A stretch of 64,000 nucleotides of DNA from Zelonia costaricensis (lineage: Eukaryota > Euglenozoa > Kinetoplastea > Trypanosomatida > Trypanosomatidae). Made by a program: the position numbers and the translations under genes. Each line of letters starts with the position of its first letter. The stretch's first letter is position 1. Location: the NCBI GenBank assembly GCA_030849075.1, contig JASAOO010003557.1:84235-148234 (forward strand), given 5' to 3'. Below are positions 10,901-21,148 of this stretch, in pieces. Under the pieces are notes generated by a model. That model was not told where the DNA came from. It saw nothing but the letters and a program-made list of their open reading frames with translations, and made no database searches.

Positions 10901-13081
10901 CTCTCTCAGTTCTTCTCCTGGCCTCCCTCCCCTTGGACCGCGCTGTTTCTCTGGCAGCCCCCCTGCCCTCTCTCTCTCGCCTGCTTTGACATTTTCCACG
11001 TGCCTGTGCCGGTAGTGCGTCGTCCTGTTTTTTTTTTTTCCCGTCTGTGTTCTCACCCCCTCCCTTTACGCCGTCGTCTCTACGCTTGTGGGAGAAGTCT
11101 TTGCTTCGTTGGGCCCCTCTTTTCCCTCACTTGGGAGGTCGTGCATGTTTGTCCGATACCTGCTGTGTAGTTGCGTTTCGTTCGCGCTTGTGGGCGCGCG
11201 TTCGTGTTAGCTTTGACGCTTTCTTCTTTGCAGCGTCGCATTCGATCATCAGATTCTGCGCTTGTTCTTCTCCCTCCTCCTTTTTGCTTCTTGAGGTCAG
11301 CCACCGTCCGTGTGCTATTTTTTTTTTTTTTTCTTGAGCTTGCCCCTTCACTGCTCGCAGAGGGCGACTGTGGTTGTGTGTGTGTGTGTGTGTATGCGTG
11401 GGCGTGGGCGTCGATCGAAGCACCCCAACTCGCGCATCAGTTTTCCTTTCTCATCCCAGCGTGTAGCTGGAGAAAAAGCAAAAAGGGGGACACAGAAAAG
11501 AACTTGTACAATTACTTCTGTTCCTTTGTACTTTTCTCTGGTGTGCGGCTGGACACCTCGCGTCGCTGGCCTTCTTCTTTTTGAGTTGAAACCAACCGCA
11601 TCGGTGCTCCTTCGTGTTTTGTGTGTTCCTCTTTGGGTTCTCTCCGAGACGGGTGCGACTCGGCAATCAGCGGCCCTTGTTCATCTTTGTGCTTGCGAAT
11701 TGCGCCCGCCGTCTTCTCGATTTACCTACTGCGCAAACACCTAGGCTTCGGCCAGAGCGCCGGCGTCTTTTTTTTTTTTGCGGAAGCAGCTTCTGCAAGT
11801 CCCCCCCTCCCCGCTTCCGTTTCACCCCTTTGATTTTCGTAGCCTCTGCCAACCCAGAGTTGTGAGTTGGCTAGAGTGACAACGTCGCCGTGCACCCGTC
11901 GTCTGGGCTTCTTTTTGCACGCAGCCCCCCGCCGTCTATACACCCGCATACACTTTTTTTTCTTTTTGGGGGTGGGGAGGCACTTTTAGGGTGCGAACCT
12001 CTCGCGGTGTCTTTTCCCGCCTGTCGCGCTGCCTCCGCATCACTTCGGCACAGCTGTGTTTGCTCCCTACCAACCCACCACACCCACCACCCCCCCCCTT
12101 CGGGCTGTGCTTCATCTCTGCTCCGCTCTTCCTCTATAGCCCGGATCGAGCTGGCAGGCAGCGCTCCTGAGTCCTTCTGGTCCCCTTGCCGCACTACGTG
12201 TCTCACGGCTGCTTCCGCTTCCTGTCTTTCCTATTCTCCCGAAGTGCTCCGCCTTCTTTCAGCTCCCTTCGGCGCTACACTACAGCAGAGTTTGGAGCCG
12301 TGCCGCGCGTATCCTCTGGCGGGCCTGGTGGGGTTTGTCTGTGCATAGCGGTATCTGTCACAGCTTTCTCCGCGCCACGCTTCACAGCACGCGCTTGGCC
12401 TCCTCCCTTCTGATTCTCCCTTTTTTTTCTTCTCCCAATTCTGCACATAACTCACTCTCTCTCTCTTGGGCTCCGAATAACCCAACACCGTTCATCACCC
12501 CTCACCCTCTCCTTTCCCCTCCCCCTTTTCAGCTTGCTACAACCCCCCTTTACCTCACCATCTTGTTCTCGGCTCTGCAACCTACAGACGGACTATACAG
12601 CGCGTCCGCCGTTCACTCGTTTTTTTAATTTTGTTTGTTTCCCTGCGCTTGGTGCATTTTGCTTTGTTTCTTTGTTGTGCGTTTGGGTGTGCACCCGCCC
12701 TTTTTTTTGTTTGCCTTGCCACGCAGGGCATCATAGAGTCGACTCAGGTTTACCTTCCCGTTTTACCCCCTTTTCTTCCTGCGCGCGTGTTGCACTCGCG
12801 GCGCGCTTTGCAACCTTCTTCTTGTTTTTTTTGTTTCTCTTCGCGTGTGTACTCCACGATCCGGTTGTTTCCGGAGCACCTCGCGCCTGCCAACCCCCTC
12901 ACTTTTCTGTGACCACACGTGCGCGCTCGCGGTGCGTCGGCGTCGGGCTCTTGCTTGTGTCTGCCAGCGCGGCTTCGTTTGCACAAAGGGCACCGGCGCT
13001 AACGACGCCCACAACCTGGTTTTAAAAAAAAAGGAAAGAGAGAACAGTGCGACGGTGCATTTTTGCTCTAGCCCGGCCTTG

Positions 13082-13110
13082 TGCTTTCTCATCACCCGCT
13101 GCCCCCACAG
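13082..13110 (+). promoter_or_regulatory. Predicted trans-splice acceptor for the 13293 gene
   Basis: A pyrimidine-rich stretch ends in CCCCCACAG, with the AG at 13109-13110. This would give a 5' UTR of about 182 bases. Confidence 0.5.
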
Positions 13111-13292
13111 TCGCGTGCAAGTTTGGGCGTCTCTGTTTGTGAGTAGGCGTCACACGACGGCCACGGCAACCGCGGTTGCCGTGACTTCTGGTTGCGTCAG
13201 TTCCACAACGGAGTGCAGGTGCTTGTTCCCACCGTGTTGTTGTTCTCGCTCGGCTTTGGTTGAATAGCGGAGCCCTCCTCCCGCACGGTGAC

Positions 13293-16200
13293 ATGTTTCT
13301 CAACTACGAGGACGAGCTCGTCGCCACCGCCGGCTCGATGGCGCACGAGGGCGTTGAGCTGTTCGACGGCGCCGATGCGCGGTACGTTGGCGTGGCAAAC
13401 GAGCGCGTGTTCGCCGCCCTGCCGGTCTCAACGCACGCCACCCTCGCGGGCGCGTGTGGGGACGCTGCCCAAGTGCTGGGCTCGTTTTGGCGAGCCGCAG
13501 GACCGTACAAGTCCCCCGCCCCCCTGCGGCCGCACTCGTACCGCGACGCCGGCGCCACACCACTTTCACGCCACTCCAGCGCTGTCACCCCCGCCACGGC
13601 GGCCCTCTCACAGCAGCTCACCCCGGTGCACCGCGGTTCGCTCGGCCGCTCACCCCAGCAGCGTCCCACAGCGCCGCCGCCGTTGCCCCCGTCGCAGACG
13701 GCGCAGGCCCCGCCGCCGCGCGCCCCGCCGCATCACTGCACCTCGTACGACCAGGACCGCTATCAGCGCTGCCTCACCACAGCCCTGCTGAGCGGCGCCG
13801 AGGCAGGCGGCCGCCACGCGAATGTGCTCTCGTTTCCCATGCGGACGCCAAACCGCCCGCGGAAGTCCTCGGGCAGCCGCACGACACCGGACGCGCCCAA
13901 CCGCCAAAGCGCCGGTGTTTCACAGCACACTGCGGGGCTCACCCACACCCCACCCAGCACGACATGCGAGCTGGACGACGCCGCCGTGTGGGCCGGCGCG
14001 GCGAGCCTCGACAGTCCTACAAGGGAGGCAGCGCGCCGCGGTGGTGAAACCCGAGCGCCGGCAATCGCCGTGTCCTGGCCAGCCTCTGCAAGTCAGCCGT
14101 GCGCCCCAGCGTTTCCCGAACGCGACGGCGTCGTCTCGATGCGGGCTGAGGCCGCCGAGGGAGATGGCACCTATGATGACGTCGTGGTGCGCAGCCCCGC
14201 GATGGGGCCCCTCGAGTACTTTCTGCGAGCCCCGCCGGTGTGGCCCACCGCGGCGCTCATGACCCCGTCGCACCGGCGCTGGGACGGCGACGCGTCGGAT
14301 GAGAGCGAGGAGGGCGGCTACAGTGCCGTCGTCATCGACAGCGGTGTGCTGCCGCTGGGCGCGGCAGAGCAGCAGCACCGCTGCAGCGCTGCGGGACACG
14401 CTGCACGGTGCGTGACGAGCGTGAACAGCGCGGCGCCGCCGTCGCCCGCCTCCTCGCACACCCCGAGCCCCATGCAAAGCCAGCCGGCGCTCCCCGAAGC
14501 CGCGTACACAAGCAGCGACGGGCCCGGCACCCCACACGCGCGGTGTCGTGCCTCCGAGGCGGTGGTAACAGGTTGCGCCGACGGTGGCACTTCTACGCCC
14601 TTCCGCCTGCCGTGCAGCACGACGCAGCGCTTTGCTGTCTTCACCTCTCCGTACACGCCGTACCCGCCGGTCTACCGCGAGCCCGCCGCCGCCACCACGA
14701 CGCACCACCACGGCAGCGGCGACACCGACGACGACGAGGACGGCCACCCCGCGACCACGCAGCTGGCGCTCTCCACTCCTGTGAGCATCCGCGTCACGGC
14801 GGTGGGCTTGAGCTGCGCCACTCCGGGCGGCGCTACCACCCCGGTGCAGTCCGGGTCTGCGTCCGCTTCGGGGCACGCGCCGCAGCTGTTGCATGGCATG
14901 GTGGCTCCCGCTGCCGCCTCTGTGCTCGCGGGGACGCCAGCGTCGCCGGCCGCGCTCCGCCGCTCCAGCGGTGGCCTCCCAGGCGCTGCCCTCCCCTCGT
15001 TCCACGCCACGCGCCACTCCTCGACCCCGCCATTCCTCTCCACCCCGGTGCGCCACCACGAGAACTCGATGCGCAGCAACTCCGCGCTGGCGGCCAGCTC
15101 CGCCGCACTGCGCCGCGGGCCCGGCGCGTCACCGCTCGAGACGACCCCGCCGCGCCCCTCCATTGCCGCTGCGCTCTACCACAGCCCGCATCACCTCGGC
15201 CTGCGCCCTGCGCTGGACGTTGGTGGGCGGCGGAGCGGCAGCGGCAGCGGCATGCGGGTGCGGCCTCACACAGACAGCCAGAGCCGCACATCTCCGCGGC
15301 GCCGCGATGTCTTCCACTTCACCCGCGCGCTGACGGCGGGTGAAGTGTCGATGAGTGAGCGGCACCACCCGCTGTCGTGGGGCTGCTTTGGTATTCTTGT
15401 TGCGCAGCCCGCCGAGGTGTGGTGTGTCGGCAAGCAGCAGCCCTTCCGCCTCTACCCTGCGGCGGTGCGGGAGGCGCCGGCGTGGATGCCGCGGGCGGAG
15501 GCCCTCACCGTCACGGCCGTGGCCACGACCGAGCGTCTCACGCTGGCGCAGTGGGAGGCGGCGGCCGGCGCGGCGTCGGTCGGCGCTTCAGCGGCAGCGG
15601 CGGTCGTGTACGCAGCGATCGGCACGGCGGATGGGGACGTGATTGTGTACGGCTACGCCAGGTGCCCGCCGTCCGCGCCCGGTGCCATTCCCGTGTCCCT
15701 CGACGTCGACGCCGCCCGGGCAAGCGACACGCACGCGGTGCAGCTGCAGTGGCACGGCATTTTGCACCGTGCCGATCGCGTCGGCGGCGACGGGGCGTCG
15801 GATGCCCGTGCTGCGGAGCTGGAGAGCACCGAGGGCGACTCGGCCGCGAGCCACACCGTCTCCGTCCTCCACATCGCAGAGCACTGGCTGTACATCGCGG
15901 ATCAGCGCGGCCACGTCGCCCGCTACAGCTTGCGTCACACAAGATTTCTCGAGAGCGTCGCGGCGAGCCGGCCCTCCGCCTCTGCGGCCAGCAGTGGCGC
16001 GGCGGGAGGACTGCCGGCAGCGTCGCTGAGGACGGGCGCTGCGGCGCGGTTGCACGCCTGCATGCCTGTGCACCACTTCGCACGGCCGCCGCTCGTGGGT
16101 GGGGTCGGGGCAGCACAGCGGGTGCAGCCTCTGCCGGCACCGACGTACCACTACGCCGTCGATGTGGGCGAGCCTGTGTACCACCTCGCCGTGACAGACA

Positions 16201-17639
16201 ACCAGAGCTGCCTCGCCGTGGGGACGCAGACGCGCCTCCTCGTGTATCGCACGGCGCAGCTGCCCCGAGTCGCCGACGCGCCGCAGCCGCCGTCGCCTGC
16301 CACGCCGCGTGAGAGGCAGCTGGCGACGGTGGAGCCGCTCGTCGTGGTTCGTGACGCAGCGCAGCCGGTGCGGTGCTTTGCCTGGATGCTGTGCGACTAC
16401 GAGGCGGTGGTGCGGACGCCCAATCGCCGGGGGCACCTGGGCATGTTTGCCGATGCTGCGGAGTTGGGGGACGACGATGACGGTGAAGGCGGCGTGGGGA
16501 AGAGCGAGTACGACGAGGACTCCGACGGGTCGTCGCCGATGCCTCTGACAAGTGACGACGAGGTCGGCGCGGTGCGGTCCTTCGGGCCGCGCGCCGCCAC
16601 GGGGTATCGCGGGCACAACCCAACGCCGAGTCTCGTTTTCGCCGTTGCAACCTACGGCCGCGCTGCGGCGGCGACGCCGGCAGAGGAGGCGGCGCACGCG
16701 TCGGCCTCGAGCTGGGGCGCCCGGCTGCGCACTGACATTCGCGTCTTTCGGCTTGTGACGGAGACGACGGTCGCCTGTTGCACGCTCGACTACCCCGCTC
16801 GCATGCTCGCCGTCTTGCCGGGCACCACGCAGCTCATCACCGCCACGGGCGGGGAGGCGGAGCTCATCGCACCGGCACTGGCCCACGAGCGGGGCGGCGC
16901 AGTCGGTGGCTTTGCGCTGCACTCGACGCCAACTGGACCGGTTGAGCTGCACGCCGGGCTGTCGCTGAGCACCGACTCCACGTCCCCCGCCTCGCTGTCT
17001 TTCGCCGCTACCACGCCGGCCGGCTCACCTTCGGCTGTGGGGTCGCACTCGCCGATGCTCGCAGCGAGGCGGCCGGCTGCACCGACGGCAGGTGGGGCAG
17101 CCCCATGGCATGCCCCCTTCGCTACCCGCCCGACCTTGCGCAGCGCCAACGCCGCGGAGGGAAGCGGTGCGGCCGCCCCACAGCAGCAGCAGCAGCAGCA
17201 GCAACATCACCACCACCGCCAGCCACCAGCACCGCGAGCTGTGGCTGGCGAGGAGCGGGACGGGTACCTCTTTCTGCTGAAGGTGTGCCCGGCGGACGAC
17301 GTGGCGGCTGGCGACCTCGGCGCGGACACCGGGGTGCGGCTGCGTGTGTGCGGCGAGGTGCGGCTTGGGGAGGGCGAGAGCGCTGTGTGCGGGTCGGTGA
17401 GCCCGGCGCTGGACCACGTCTCCGTGCTGGTCCGGCCAACGGAGGTGGAGGCGCGCTGGGGCAGGGCGGCGGCGGCTGCAGCGGCAACGGCGACGACGGT
17501 GCGCGATCTGACGCGGCACAAGGTTAAGGTGTGGCGCGTGCTCACAGGGGCACCGACCGTCACCTACGCTGACGTTTCGCCTGGTTGCGGCCCACTTCTC
17601 CTGTCCGAGGCGCAGCAGCAGATGGAGAGTCTGCGCTAA
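13293..17639 (+). CDS. Large protein with C-terminal beta-propeller, possibly CDC20/Cdh1-like
   Basis: 1448 residues. The frame is open further upstream, but the first ATG is at 13293. Residues 1-680 are low-complexity (Pro, Ser, Thr, Ala, His). Residues from about 687 to the end show repeated beta-strand blocks: a strand pair followed by a W or Y that closes each blade, for example GTADGDVIVYGY, YIADQRGHVARYS, LAVGTQTRLLVYR, IRVFRL and VKVWRV. The order and spacing resemble the seven WD blades of the CDC20/Fizzy family, APC/C activators, including a short lead-in like its DDFYLNLVDW segment. A DRYQR at 155-159 sits roughly where the family's C-box (DRFIP) would be, but it is poorly conserved. 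A Q8H4 run interrupts the propeller at 1297-1308. Propeller: fairly sure. CDC20 identity: a hypothesis. A generic WD40-like scaffold is the alternative. Confidence 0.7.
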   Translation: MFLNYEDELVATAGSMAHEGVELFDGADARYVGVANERVFAALPVSTHATLAGACGDAAQVLGSFWRAAGPYKSPAPLRPHSYRDAGATPLSRHSSAVTPATAALSQQLTPVHRGSLGRSPQQRPTAPPPLPPSQTAQAPPPRAPPHHCTSYDQDRYQRCLTTALLSGAEAGGRHANVLSFPMRTPNRPRKSSGSRTTPDAPNRQSAGVSQHTAGLTHTPPSTTCELDDAAVWAGAASLDSPTREAARRGGETRAPAIAVSWPASASQPCAPAFPERDGVVSMRAEAAEGDGTYDDVVVRSPAMGPLEYFLRAPPVWPTAALMTPSHRRWDGDASDESEEGGYSAVVIDSGVLPLGAAEQQHRCSAAGHAARCVTSVNSAAPPSPASSHTPSPMQSQPALPEAAYTSSDGPGTPHARCRASEAVVTGCADGGTSTPFRLPCSTTQRFAVFTSPYTPYPPVYREPAAATTTHHHGSGDTDDDEDGHPATTQLALSTPVSIRVTAVGLSCATPGGATTPVQSGSASASGHAPQLLHGMVAPAAASVLAGTPASPAALRRSSGGLPGAALPSFHATRHSSTPPFLSTPVRHHENSMRSNSALAASSAALRRGPGASPLETTPPRPSIAAALYHSPHHLGLRPALDVGGRRSGSGSGMRVRPHTDSQSRTSPRRRDVFHFTRALTAGEVSMSERHHPLSWGCFGILVAQPAEVWCVGKQQPFRLYPAAVREAPAWMPRAEALTVTAVATTERLTLAQWEAAAGAASVGASAAAAVVYAAIGTADGDVIVYGYARCPPSAPGAIPVSLDVDAARASDTHAVQLQWHGILHRADRVGGDGASDARAAELESTEGDSAASHTVSVLHIAEHWLYIADQRGHVARYSLRHTRFLESVAASRPSASAASSGAAGGLPAASLRTGAAARLHACMPVHHFARPPLVGGVGAAQRVQPLPAPTYHYAVDVGEPVYHLAVTDNQSCLAVGTQTRLLVYRTAQLPRVADAPQPPSPATPRERQLATVEPLVVVRDAAQPVRCFAWMLCDYEAVVRTPNRRGHLGMFADAAELGDDDDGEGGVGKSEYDEDSDGSSPMPLTSDDEVGAVRSFGPRAATGYRGHNPTPSLVFAVATYGRAAAATPAEEAAHASASSWGARLRTDIRVFRLVTETTVACCTLDYPARMLAVLPGTTQLITATGGEAELIAPALAHERGGAVGGFALHSTPTGPVELHAGLSLSTDSTSPASLSFAATTPAGSPSAVGSHSPMLAARRPAAPTAGGAAPWHAPFATRPTLRSANAAEGSGAAAPQQQQQQQQHHHHRQPPAPRAVAGEERDGYLFLLKVCPADDVAAGDLGADTGVRLRVCGEVRLGEGESAVCGSVSPALDHVSVLVRPTEVEARWGRAAAAAAATATTVRDLTRHKVKVWRVLTGAPTVTYADVSPGCGPLLLSEAQQQMESLR
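17181..17216 (+). repeat. CAG repeat coding poly-Gln/poly-His
   Basis: Seven CAG codons, one CAA and four His codons in frame, giving Q8H4 within a loop of the propeller region of the 13293 gene. Confidence 0.95.
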
Positions 17640-20600
17640 CACGAGCCTCTGCCATCCCCTGATGGAGAGCAGCTCGAGGCTGGTGAGCGGGGGAAGGGTG
17701 AGGCGGTGAGGGGCGTGGCGTGGCTCGAGGTCCGCTTGATGGACGCGGTGTCGATAGGCGTCATTGACGGACACTTTTTTTCTACCTTTGAGATGATAGA
17801 CGGGCTGGGGCTCGAGGGTGTGACGGTCTTTAGTGCGTGCCGCACGCGGTATTGGCGGCGCACAAGCGCCGACGGGGAGCCGCCACTCCACCTTCATAGA
17901 GTGTAGCCGTTTTTCTTTTTCTGCGTGCTACTGAAGCTGTCAACGCCAGCGTTCTGTGAGTGTGTGTCGTGCGATGTTTCTGAGAAGCGGAAGGCGTTTC
18001 TGCAGGTGGGCAACTATACAGGCGCACCTGCAACGCACCGCCGTCTTTGCTTTTGCCTTTTTTATTTTACCTTGAATCCACCTTGACCACTGCGTCGCCC
18101 CCTCCCCCCCTCCACCACCAGCCGCGCGACTTCCTCCTGCCAATTTGCTTGCCGGCGCTTCCGACTCTATTCCTCACGCGACACGCCACCTCCAACCAAC
18201 GGAGAGGCACTCCTGTGAGTGAGTCGTTTCACCCCTCTTGTCCATATCTTCCCAACACCGTGTGGCGTGCGCGTGTCGCGCCTCCCTGGCGCGAGAAGCA
18301 CCCCACCACCGCGAGCTCACGTGTTGCTCCACCGTTTTGCCCCCTGGAGGGTGCGTATGTCTGAGTGCGTGTGTATGTGTATTGTGTGCGTGTGTGTGTG
18401 TGTGTGCCAGTGCGTGCGTTCACAAGAACCACGCACGCACATGCCTTCCTCCTCTTTCCCCCTGGGAACGCGTCTGCAATACCCCACGACCTTCCCTTCC
18501 CCCCCTTGCTCCTTCTCCTCTGTATTTCTCTCAATGACTTGCTCTCCGTTCCTCGTTGCCATCTGCGTGAGACGACCTTGCTCCCCTGTCCTCGCTTTGA
18601 AGTTTCCGCGCTGCGCTGGCCGCAGTTTTGTTGCCTTGGCTGGATCCCCCCCCTCCCCCTCCCCACTTCACCTCTGCCTCGCTTTCTATTTTTCTTCCTC
18701 CGTGCCGTATGCTTGGCTACCCACCGCGCACACCCGCGCTGTGTTGCAGCATCTCCTGGTCCGAGCCGTCCGGCACGTGCACTTTTGCCTGGTTCCTCTT
18801 TCTTCTCTCTGTTTCGCCCATGCTCCTCCTCCCCGCTGCACACTGTATGCTTGCCTTGGCAGGGGGGGGGGTGGATGGGCTCATGCACACCAACCAGGCC
18901 CTAATCAAAAGAACAAGCAAAAAAAAACCCATCCTTACCATTGCGGCGTCTGCGCCTTGAGTGACGCGCTTGCATGGGGGTGCCTTTACACTCGCTGCTT
19001 GCTCTAGCTCGCCTTCTCTCTCTACGCTTTCGGTGAGCTCCTGCTTCTTTTCTTTTTCTGGTTGTGCTTCGTCTTTCACCTCGCTTCTCGTTTCGCTCAG
19101 TGAACGCGCGCCTGTGAGTTCGTGTGCGTGTGTGGGCGTCTGTGTTGCCGTGTTGGCGCTGGCGGCGCCATCACCGTGTGCCTCTCGGTGCATGCTGTAG
19201 CATCTTGTGGCGCGCTGAGAGCTCACCCTCCAGGGGGAGGCATTCCCTATAGTAAAGAAAACGCACTTCGGGCCGCACTTGGAGCTCGCGAGTTTCTGCT
19301 TGCCGTGGCGAGTGGATGGCGGGGTGCTTCCATTTTCGCCTTTTCCCTTTCCACCCGCCCTTTTCCGTGCCGCACCTCCACCTCTGGTGCCGCTGTCGTA
19401 ACTGCTAGCGTGTTACTCCGTCCAGAGGCTTCCATTCCGGTGCACATGTTTGTTTCTGTATGTTTTCTTCTTCGTTGTGGACTGAGTCGCGCCTCCACGT
19501 GTACTGCTGCCACCTCCTTCCCTTTTCACGATGTTCCATTGCGCTCCGGGTGTCGCAGGCACACCTTCTCCCCGCGCCAACCCCCTTGCCCTCTTCGTTT
19601 CTTCACAGATTCAGAGTTTCGCCTCCGCCTCCTCACACACGCACACACGTGTGTGCACTCTTGCAGTGCATCTGTGCGTGTACCGACTACAACACCCACA
19701 AGAACAGCAACAAAAAAAGAGAGCAGCGTTCAGGCCGTCTATATCACCCGTCTTGTGTGTGCTTTTTCTTCTTCTTGATCTCCCTCTCCTCTTCGCTTTG
19801 CTTGTCTATATCTCTGACTTGCCGTTGCGTCCCCCCCTCTCTCTCTCTCTCTCCTCCAACACCGACTTCCTCCTCCTGTGCTTGGCACTGAGCTTTTGTG
19901 TATTTCACAACATCTTCGCCACGCGTTCCTGCCTCCTCCGCTCTGTCCTGTTCACGGCTCAGTCGCAGCCGATGAGGCCTCACTGAACGGCCTTGCCTAC
20001 TTCCCCTAGGCGGAGGTGCACGTCTGCACAGCTCATGGGTTGCGTGTGTGTATACAATATGTGTGTTTATGTGTATTTTTGTGGCTTGCAAATGAGTGGG
20101 GGCAAGAGGGTGCACGCGTCGTTGACGAGTGCGCGATTCTCCTCCCCAAGGCGCTGGGAGGGAGGAGACAGACGAGGCGGCTAGCCTCCTGTAGTGGCGG
20201 CTACCGCGTCCAGTCGCGACGCCGCCCCTCATGGGTCAGCACACCTCTTTTCTTCACGTGTCGCAACAGCGGGAGCGAGAGCGTGTATGCATCCTGGGCA
20301 CACGGACACAAGGCTGGGTCTGTTGTGCCTTTTCGCCGCTCTCTCTCTCTCTCACTCTCGGCGCACGCCCTCGGTGTCGCGCTGGCTCTCCTTTCCGTGT
20401 TGGAATCTTCACTCGCCCCGGTGACGGCCGTGCGTCACGAGTGCACATTCCCACCTCAAACAAAAAAAGAACAAAAGAAAGCGACACCCGAATCGGGGGG
20501 CGGGGGCAAACACCGCCACCCTCCCTTTTGGAGAGTCAAGCGGAGTGCTGCCAGAAGAGGGACCGGTGCGCGAGAGCACCGCTACCCCCGCCCTCAGCTT

Positions 20601-21148
20601 GACTTGGAAGTGGTAAAGAGACGTGGGACTGCAACGCGGCTCCGGGTGACGAAGCGACGGCACAGGATGGAACACCATCGTGCCCGCGTCACTGCGACTT
20701 GCTCGCACCCCGCCCCCCACCCCTCACGCTCTCCTCCCCGAGAGTGCGCTCCTCCTTCGCGGAGGTTGCAGGGGCTGTTGTGTGCTTGCCCGTCATGCTC
20801 TTACCGCCACCACCACCACGACCACCGCCCCGCTCTTAAAGTCTCGTTCTCGCTTCCCCGCCCCCTTCTCCCTACGCCTGCACACATTGCCTTATTTCTC
20901 TTCTCTTCTTGCCACCGCAACACGACCGCGAGTGGCTGAACTGCGCCTCCGCATCTCTCATAGCACCCACAGCGACACCGCGAAACACGTGCGTGTGGTG
21001 CCCCGTGAGACAAAGGGCAGCGCGACTGTGAGCACTGCTCGACCCCCCTCCTCGTGTCTCTCTCTCTCTGTCTTGCACCGGCCTCACTTCACTTCCTCCT
21101 CCGTCCCATAAGGAGAGAACCTTTCTTCATCTTCGCGCCGGTCAAGAC
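17640..21148. other. 3.5 kb intergenic region
   Basis: Beyond 17906 I see nothing gene-like. It contains (GT)n tracts around 18370-18411, C/T-rich stretches and mixed sequence. The first 267 bases are unusual because the reading frame of the upstream gene stays open after its TAA (see findings). Confidence 0.6.
21082..21112 (+). promoter_or_regulatory. Predicted trans-splice acceptor for the 21149 gene
   Basis: A C/T tract runs into CCCATAAG, with the AG at 21111-21112, 36 bases before the ATG. Confidence 0.5.

Larger units (their letters stand above)
5936..13292. other. 7.4 kb region without a supported gene
   Basis: This is the longest gene-free stretch in the window. The + strand is strongly pyrimidine-rich, especially 8040-13000, with T-runs, (GT)n tracts (about 6403-6424, 8355-8372, 9060-9077, 10000-10018, 11378-11394) and two (CA)n tracts (7001-7024, 7876-7910). 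Open frames of up to 327 codons exist but translate to Leu/Phe/Ser/Cys/Pro strings without domain structure, as expected from C/T-rich DNA. It must contain the 3' UTR of the upstream gene and the splice region of the next. The remainder could hold non-coding transcripts that I cannot identify by eye. Confidence 0.6.

Noticed and set aside
15588..16952. 454-codon open frame on the - strand
   Set aside because: Antisense shadow of the propeller gene, with a very Arg/His-rich composition.
20016..20939. 307-codon open frame on the + strand before the 21149 gene
   Set aside because: Composition shifts along its length, it includes translated simple repeats and splice-region sequence, and no domain was found.
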